Below, piece by piece: positions 58,001-64,000 of a DNA stretch of 64,000 bases. Below the pieces are notes generated by a model. It ran no database searches. It had not been told where the DNA came from and worked only from the letters and a program-made list of their open reading frames with translations. Within the stretch, counting starts at the first letter, position 1. Each line of letters opens with the position of its first letter. Both the position numbers and the translations under genes were made by a program. Source of the DNA: Cyprinodon diabolis (taxonomy: Eukaryota; Chordata; Actinopteri; Cyprinodontiformes; Cyprinodontidae); assembly GCA_030533445.1 (NCBI GenBank), contig CM060076.1, forward strand, positions 4,034,501 to 4,098,500, given 5' to 3'.

Positions 58001-58366
58001 TGGAATCAATTAAAACTTGGTACCTTTCACTGTTCTGGATGATGATGTGAGGCTCTCACGCCTCGGCTACATACATCCACACACCGTTAGAAAGAAGGAG
58101 AAAACTGCTTTTGTCTGTCAGATAATCATGGAGGCCCTGAGCTACACAGGCTGAAACAAAAAGCCATTCAAAGGAAACGTCTCTTATCTCTAATATGACC
58201 ACCAACTACCAAAAAAACAGCTCAGGATGATGCAAAGCAAACAGAAACCCAGTCATCACTCAGCTACACAGAGACAGCAGCCTCCTCTCTGGAGGGTCGT
58301 CGGCTCGCATTCATCCCATCTACTCACACATCCTTCATAGAAGTTCTTGATGTAGTTTAATGACAT
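54822..58366 (-). CDS. gje1: GJE1 (connexin 23), gap-junction/hemichannel protein, complete coding region in four exons
   Basis: GJE1 is a four-pass plasma-membrane connexin reported in the vertebrate lens (family knowledge). Four exons (39, 183, 198 and 195 bases) give 204 codons plus TAG. The start MSLNYIKNFYEGC is the characteristic Cx23 N-terminus. Predicted membrane helices lie near residues 27-45, 76-97, 110-133 and 171-196. Each extracellular loop has only two cysteines (53 and 64; 147 and 161) where ordinary connexins have three; this is the known Cx23 signature. The C-terminal tail after helix 4 is very short, ending RRIGFLNN. The coding region is split, unlike most connexins, which have it in one exon. 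It lies about 17 kb upstream of VTA1 in the same orientation, as in other vertebrates. No coding defect is seen. Confidence 0.96.
55731..55928 (-). CDS. gje1: GJE1 coding exon 3 (second and third membrane helices)
   Basis: The exon has 66 codons, residues 75-140, starting VFWALQLVTVLVPGA and ending SHIFGFQ. The acceptor is CTCTACAG. The donor reads CAG then GTCTGT (55730-55725), which lacks the usual A/G at +3 and is weak. Confidence 0.95.
56173..56355 (-). CDS. gje1: GJE1 coding exon 2 (first membrane helix and first extracellular loop)
   Basis: The exon has 61 codons, starting LRPPTVIGQFHTLF and ending QFRPITPQ, residues 14-74. The acceptor is TTCCAG and the donor GTGGGA at 56172-56167. 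It holds helix 1 and the first extracellular loop, with cysteines 53 and 64 only. Confidence 0.96.
56356..58327 (-). other. gje1: GJE1 intron 1
   Basis: 1972 bp with donor GTGAGT and acceptor TTCCAG. It contains the hAT MITE 56671-57356; the rest shows no feature. GJE1 introns 2 (55929-56172, 244 bp) and 3 (55017-55730, 714 bp) hold nothing recognisable. Confidence 0.85.
56671..57356 (+). mobile_element. hAT-type MITE, second copy, in GJE1 intron 1
   Basis: The 686-bp copy starts CAGTCGCGGCCGG and ends CAGCCGCCACTA. Flanks GTACAAAC (56663-56670) and GTGGAAAC (57357-57364) match at 6 of 8. It is alignable over its whole length with 39155-39832, including the ATGGCGAA(T/C)GTAACGA start and a nearby donor-like GTGAG/GGGAG. 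Confidence 0.85.
58328..58366 (-). CDS. gje1: GJE1 coding exon 1
   Basis: The exon has 13 codons, MSLNYIKNFYEGC, from ATG at 58366-58364. The donor GTGAGT is at 58327-58322. A G lies at -3 of the ATG. It ends in phase 0. It encodes the cytoplasmic N-terminal helix that lines the pore in connexins. Confidence 0.94.
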
Positions 58367-60087
58367 GTCTTGCTCTCTGATGTCCCCTGTGTGATTCCAG
58401 GGTGGCTCCGGGCCCCCATGGTCAGGACACCTCCATCTCTCTCTCTCTCTCTCCTCTGAAAACCTGTAGCCTTTTATCTCTCCACAAACATCAACTGAAC
58501 CGTTCAGTGGAAAAAAAGACAACAGGGACGGGGGGGACAATAGGTTGGGGGTGGGGGGGCCTGTGCCGCCTGCATTATAATCCCCACAGAACCCAGTCAG
58601 CAAAAAAACACTCCTGTGGCACACAATGAGGGAAAACACCTGTTCAGGTGGAACTTTGTTGTCTTTAACATATAGAGCTTCATACATACAACATAGATTT
58701 ATATTTCAATAAAGAATCTAATTAACAGGAACAGTTTCCTCCTCCTGTTTGTTTCATATATGTTCTTGAAGTGGGCAGATGAGTCCATCAGCATCAGAAC
58801 ACATAAACACACACAGCAAACACCTCTGAGGTCCCAATGATTTACAGAACCAGAACCAGAGCAGAAGAGAAAAAGTAAGTCCACACACCAACCGGAATCC
58901 TGGCGGCGTGCTGTTCATTCCAACTCTTTTTTTCCAAACACAGATCCCAGTCTCATCCCGGCTGCTGGACAGTGAGGGCCACAGCAGCAGCAGGTCAGTT
59001 AGGGAGAGCTGAGACAAGGCACTTCCAGCAGGACTTTCAAAATAAAACAAGGAAACGTTGAGTCAGAAAATAAGACATTTGAAGCCCCTGAAATAAAGCT
59101 TTCCAAACAAAACCTCTATATGTATACCTGTTTGTGTGAGCTGCTGTTTAATCATCAGAGTGAGGACCATTTTCCCCCCTGGTTTTACTATCAAATTTAA
59201 CCAAATTTCACAGTCAAACAAGTCTTACAATCTTATATTTATCCAAAAAGTCTTTTTAATCTAGTATTGAGATCGACATACTCAGCAGAGGTAGATTTAA
59301 AATATGGTTTTAGTTGTCCTTTTAAAGAAGTCACTAAGTCTGCTGATCTGATAGTTGGAAGAAGAGAGTTGGGAATTCTTTGGGCCCTAAAGAAAAGGCT
59401 CAGTAGTTATCCTACTGCAAAAAATGGAAATCTAAATGAGTAATTTTTGCTTGAATTAAGTGAATTTTTTCTTAAAATGAGGAGGTAAGAGGAATACTTT
59501 GCCAATGGAACTAGACAATTTACAATTAAAATAAGAAAAAAAAAAGCTTTGTCTTACTTCAAGTGCATATTCACTAATGATCTCACTTTAGGCGTAAAAA
59601 TAATCATTCCATTGGCAAATCATCTTATTTATCTGCTTAAATTAAGGGTAAATACCCTTGATTTAAGCTTTTTTTTTTACTTATTTCTAGATGGTTTTTG
59701 CAGTGCGTACATTAGACAACTTCATGGCCCTGATGGGGGTGAAGCAAAGTAAAACTTCAGTGTTTTAAATTGGTGCCTGTCCATGCAAAGCTCACTAAGT
59801 CTTCCATCTTGACTTTCACTCGATGACGGACCTAAAACCAGTCAAGCTGCATTATAATTGGAGTAACATGAGAGACCTTTTTAGGATCAATCAGGAGCCA
59901 AACATTATTCTGCATAGCCTGCAACCTGGGAGGTTTTATTTAAACATCAAGATGAGGTGTGGTAGCATAATTATCACTGATGATGTGTGATTTTATCACA
60001 CTTTAATATTACCTGCCTGTTGCGTGTCAGAAATGATGTTTCCCCCAGTAGTTTATCTAATTAGGACAGTTCCTCTGTCCGGATATA
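58367..60087. other. Upstream region of GJE1
   Basis: It should include the GJE1 promoter and any 5' untranslated exon, but no TATA box or clear core element could be fixed. A short CT microsatellite lies at 58435-58452 and G runs at 58530-58560. The palindromic MITE 59413-59705 is the only repeat recognised. 61442-62640 and 62760-63835 are featureless apart from T/A runs (62967-63055). Confidence 0.45.
59413..59705. mobile_element. Palindromic (foldback) MITE, complete copy
   Basis: The ends read TACTGCAAAAAATGG and TTTTTGCAGTG. Inner inverted blocks are TTTGCCAATGGAAC and TTCCATTGGCAAA. Non-coding. The same family as 22632-22926. Confidence 0.72.
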
Positions 60088-60516
60088 TTCAATTCAATTC
60101 AGTTTATTTTAAAGCGCCCATTCACAACACACGTTACAGTTCACGGGATCATCCAGTCAAATTGATTCAAAGTTTTCTATCTAAGGAAAACCGGTTGATT
60201 GCATCGACTCATTTACTCAAGGGCAATCCCTCACACCAACCATGCTTGTAGCGACAGTGGAAAGAAAATCTCCGTCTTAACAGGAAGAAACCTCCAGCAG
60301 AACCAGGCTCAGTGTGAGTGGCCATCTGCCGACACCGACTTGGGTTCAAGGAGACAGAAGCAGACACAGAAAAAGAAGCAGAGATACAAAAGCTATGAGC
60401 CGGCTCCCATGTCAGAGGATGAAGAGAGCACATCCAGCCAGTCACAGTCAGAGAAACAGGACTAAACTGAAAAACAGGTCCATCTCCAACATCTATAAAC
60501 AATATTTAGTTATCAT
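60088..60516 (-). mobile_element. LINE 3' UTR module, minus strand, ending at a hAT insertion
   Basis: It begins ATTCAATTCAGTTTATTTTAAAGCGCCC and extends through the CAGAGAAACAGGACTAAACTGAAAAACAGG block to the hAT element at 60517. The longest UTR copy apart from 45390-46835. Confidence 0.72.
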
Positions 60517-60915
60517 CAGTGATGAGAGTAACGGCATTACTAACGCCGCTACCTTTTTTAGTAACGATTAATCAAAATTATTACTCTTACTGTAACTATA
60601 ACGCAGTTACCATTGCCGACAACCCGTTACTGCACGTTACTCAAGTCGCACAATTAACCTTTTTTCATGATAGGACTCGTGCGTAGGTCATGAGAGAGGG
60701 GAGGATGGAGGGGGAGGAGGACTCCAACAACAAAACAGCGCTTTCCAGATGGAAATACTGGTGTTACGTCGAGCTGCGTTTCCCCATCAGATACGTTTTC
60801 CCCTGCATCTCCGCACAGCGCGGCGGCACGATTCACCGCGCAAGCGACAGGAAACATGCATGCTCGATAAAGGCGCGTAACAGCCTTCATTAGCCTATAT
60901 GGAGAAAGGGAGAAA

Positions 60916-60982
60916 TATGGATGAATGGATGAATGGATGGATGGATGGATGGGTGGATGGAATAGATAGATAGATAGATATA
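60916..60982. repeat. (ATGG)n followed by (GATA)n microsatellite
   Basis: Repeats of GGATGGATGG then TAGATAGATAGATA inside the hAT element 60517-61433. Confidence 0.9.
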
Positions 60983-61131
60983 GTACATGTTGCAGTATCT
61001 ATAACAACCCAAACACAGGATTTCAGAATTAGACATCCCCAGTTATTAATTTCATACACTCGCAAAAGTAACGCAATAGTTACTTTTACTACTAACTAGT
61101 TACTTGTATTGTGGAGTAACTCAAAAAAAAA

Positions 61132-61346
61132 ATGGAACATTATTGATCTCACATTGGAGTAATTTATCTCTGCATTTAACCCACTCCCTTGGGAAGCAGT
61201 GGGCTGCCATTGTGCGGCTGCCGGGGAGCAGTGTGGGATTAGGGGTCTTGCTCAGGGACCCAGGGTGGCAGTCTGGGGGAGTGGGGGATCAAACTCCCAA
61301 TCGCAGGATTGAAAGCCCTATGCCCTAACCACTTGGCCGCCGCTTC
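61132..61346 (-). mobile_element. tRNA-derived SINE inserted antisense inside a hAT element
   Basis: On the minus strand it starts near GGCCAAGTGGTTAGGGC (A box) and GGGAGTTTGATCCCC (B box), continues with the CCCCCAGACTGCCACC body and ends near an A-rich stretch at 61125-61131 (plus-strand coordinates). It lies wholly inside the hAT element 60517-61433. Confidence 0.7.
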
Positions 61347-62640
61347 CCCTCAGTTACTAACTCAGTTACTTTTTGGGAGAAGTAACCAGTAACTATAACT
61401 AATAACTTTTTCAAAGTAACGTGCCCAACACTGGTTATCATCTTCATTCTGCATGTGGCAAAGGTTTGGGAATGGAACAACAACATCTACAAACATGTGT
61501 GATGTAATGATGTGGCAGACTGGAGTTGAGTACAATTTCTATCAGAATCTGTTGTCATGTCTCATGGTTATTTAATACATATACGTTATTGAGTGCTATT
61601 TAAAGAGTTTGTCCAAATTGATTTCTTTTCAGGAAAAGTAACCGAAGAGAGAAAGGTTCAAGGTGTAAACACAGAGCTTTCCTTTAACAAATGTTTAAGG
61701 AATTAGACTCAATTCTAACTCGATTCCAACCCTGTTAAAGTCAACCTTTTTACTCACTACATCGTTTTACTTTTTTTATTTTTATATATAATACATATTA
61801 GACCAATGTTTGTTGGGGACAAGTATAACACATTAAATCATGACCTAAAAGCTTGGCTTAAGATTTCCATTCCTGCATGAGATTAAACAGGATTAGGCAA
61901 TATTTAATGGAAGAAAGCATCTCAGTTTTATTCTCATGTAGCTGGACAACAATTTTAAATATCTAGCTTTTAATTGAATCCAGAGAGTTTGGACATCGTT
62001 AGCATAACAATGATATACACTACAAGCAATAAAAATGATCTGACCACCGAAGAAACACATATTAATTAAATGTGTGTGCGTTTAGGTAGTCTTGGTAGGA
62101 TTTACAACCAAAACCTCCCTTCAGGTTTTTTTGCGTCACCATAGGAGAAACTATGAGTGCTGATCTGGACCGAACCGAGAGAGAAAAGCAACAGAAGCTC
62201 CTCCGGGCAGCAGATTCCCACTCAGTGGGTTTGAATCATGCAGTTTTTGTAGAATCAGTTTCTGAACTGTCAGCTTGGATATCTAATATGTAAGAACATT
62301 CAGTAAAGATCCAATTCTTCCCACCTCTGACTTTAACCATCTGTGACAGAATCAGACGCACTCGGCCAACAAAAGTCAGACTTTAAAGACAGTTGGTCTC
62401 ATTAAAGTGGCTGAACGGAGAGCTCACAGATGGAGTCCTTCATCTCCATGAAAACCTGGATGTAGAGATTAAAGAAGTTATTTCTGTTCTCTAACACAGA
62501 AGTCTTCTAGTTCACAGAACGGTTAATGCTTCATTGAGTTCCTTTTCAAACCAGAACAAACACAAACATTTTGATGTTACAGATGTTATGAGACTAGGAT
62601 CTTATTTAAGAAGACCAAACCAATATTTGAAAGTGTTTCC

Positions 62641-62707
62641 GTAAAAATTCAAAAAATATCCACTGGACTTGAAAACCAAGTCCAGTGGATATTTTTTTAA
62701 TTTTTAC
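62641..62707. repeat. Near-perfect 31-bp inverted repeat (hairpin) at a Penelope-like terminus
   Basis: Arms 62641-62671 and 62677-62707 are complementary at 30 of 31 positions, with a 5-base loop AAAAC. Core: ATATCCACTGGACTTG. The downstream ATGACTATGACCTGGATGACTGAG is the terminal sequence of the family at 9800-9960. Confidence 0.9.
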
Positions 62708-63835
62708 AGAATGACTATGACCTGGATGACTGAGAACCTTCATCGGCATTTGAAAGTGTTGTAGACCTTACCTTCTTCATGTGAAAATGAGACACATTCA
62801 CATTTGATCACACTGAGAATCTGCTTGTTGTGTAAAAAATAATTTTTGTACTTATCGGTAGATTTTTATTCTTTAAATAATCTTAATATATCCAAAGTTA
62901 CCAGATTAATCAAAAATCATCTAAACATTCATGTTAAGGTTGAGATTTAGGGTCAACAGCAGATGTAAAAAAAAAAATAAATAAATAAAAACATTTAATT
63001 AAAAAAAACATAATTTTTTGTTTCTTTTGATATTTTAGTTTTTTTTTTTTTTGCATTAAATGTAAAAAATATAAATAAAGGCTGCAGCCCATGATATGAC
63101 AGGAAGAAGTAAAAAGTTCAGACCGAGGAAACCGCAGCACTGATCTTTTAATGTTTGGACCCTCGGCTGCTGAGGAAAACCTGATCCATCTACTGTCCGT
63201 CTCCTCTAAAGGTTTAGGTCCAAATGGCTCATGTTGTTCATCAAGCACATCCCAGAAACTTGGCTGGTTTGAATTTCTAAGTCTACCATCCAGATGGATG
63301 GTAGTACTCCAAGTTTCTGGGCAGAACAGTTTCCAAAGTACAGCACTGTCCAAACTGGCTGACCTGTGCTATAAAAGGGATTTCTATCACATTTGTATCA
63401 GCAGGGATTTTTTTCAGAGGAAACATCAGACCATAAAAACAGGTCAGGGATCCTGCTGCAGCTAACCACACTGAGTACAATCTGTAGGAAAGTTTAGGAT
63501 CACAGGATTTAAAGAGCATCACGAAAGCACCTTTAATTGTTTCTTATTTTCTCACATGCAGCAACAAATATCAAAGTGTTTCAATGTTGACTACACCAAG
63601 GCAAGGTAAAAATACATAAAAACAAATTATTAAAGATAGTTAAAATTAATAGTTCAATGAAATCTTGGCTAATAATGGTTAGATAGCTCAGGGCAATGAC
63701 ACACCTTGCCGATTTAGATAATGTGTGCCAGAATCTTGTGGTAAACAGCAGCTAGGTTAATAATGCGATCAAAGACTTCTTTTTATGTAGACCTGCTCCT
63801 GATGCTTTAGAGGGAAGCAGCTTTAACTGATGCTC

Positions 63836-63985
63836 CGTAATGCCCATGAAATGATGCTGTCTACACGGGACATCCCTCTTAAAGCCATGTCCAAGAAGCT
63901 CTCGCCACGATTCATAGGTCCATATAAAATAGCCCAAATCATCAATCCCTCCGCTGTCCGCCTGCATGATTTCATGGGCATTACG
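63836..63985 (+). pseudogene. Ty3/gypsy integrase C-terminal fragment bracketed by a 22-bp inverted repeat
   Basis: Plus-strand reading 63859-63965 gives [17 protein letters not shown] and [19 protein letters not shown], the conserved region after the integrase core in Ty3/gypsy retrotransposons. Only about 36 residues are present. Inverted repeats 63836-63857 and 63964-63985 (21 of 22 matching, CGTAATGCCCATGAAAT…) lie at the exact ends of the homology. Confidence 0.7.
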
Positions 63986-64000
63986 CTGCCGTGCGTTATA

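Larger units (their letters stand above)
60517..61433 (+). mobile_element. hAT-type element with perfect 8-bp duplication GTTATCAT, carrying a nested SINE and microsatellite
   Basis: The copy starts CAGTGATGAGAGTAACGG and ends GTGCCCAACACTG. It is flanked by GTTATCAT at 60509-60516 and 61434-61441. Subterminal AGTAACG/CGTTACT motifs recur. Inside are an (ATGG)n/(GATA)n microsatellite (60916-60982) and an antisense SINE (61132-61346). It lies next to a LINE tail on the minus strand. Confidence 0.9.

Noticed and set aside
58367..64000. Expected neighbour NMBR to the right of GJE1
   Set aside because: No bombesin-receptor exon was recognised on either strand; it is probably outside the window.

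Overview
The window is vertebrate nuclear DNA, almost certainly from a teleost fish. It is AT-rich, its genes are split into small exons with GT/AG introns, and it is crowded with transposon families typical of ray-finned fish: hAT, Tc1/mariner, THAP-type and piggyBac-like DNA elements, Nimb-, L2-, L1- and R2-type LINEs, Penelope-like fragments, tRNA-derived SINEs and LTR elements. No bacterial-type operon, CRISPR array or phage is present. The species cannot be fixed from the sequence.

Two host genes can be read exon by exon, both on the minus strand and in tandem. GJE1 (connexin 23) is complete in four coding exons at 58366-54822, giving 204 codons plus stop. VTA1 (LIP5, an ESCRT-III/VPS4 cofactor) starts at 37987 and runs off the left edge. 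Its first five coding exons (168 codons plus one base) are present at 37987-37897, 30165-30071, 21893-21766, 12351-12276 and 3489-3375. All internal splice phases agree between neighbouring exons. GJE1 just upstream of VTA1 in the same orientation matches the vertebrate order NMBR-GJE1-VTA1; NMBR was not found and would lie to the right.

Layout. 1-3374: VTA1 intron 5 or later, with a solo LTR (1052-1839) and a LINE 3' end. 3490-12275 (intron 4): fragments of a THAP/P2X7-like transposon family, a Tc1 fossil, a 24-bp minisatellite and a SINE. 12352-21765 (intron 3): Penelope-like and R2-type retroelement tails, a long TA microsatellite and BED-finger hAT copies. 21894-30070 (intron 2): two hAT insertions side by side starting 37 nt from exon 3, another hAT inside a LINE tail, and a broken THAP exon. 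30166-37896 (intron 1): an apparently intact Tc1 transposon and a hAT copy. 37988-54821 (intergenic): a CCAAT-rich VTA1 promoter, Nimb LINE remnants interrupted by a hAT element, L1/L2-like LINE remnants, a piggyBac-like MITE and two more solo LTRs. 56356-58327 (GJE1 intron 1): a second copy of the hAT MITE. 58367-64000: LINE tails, a composite hAT, a foldback hairpin and a short Ty3/gypsy integrase tail.

The two host genes do not form one pathway: VTA1 acts in multivesicular-body and ESCRT recycling, GJE1 is a gap-junction protein known from the lens. Nearly all other sequence is transposon debris. Several insertions are dated relative to each other by target-site duplications read directly here, but there is no convincing new gene system.
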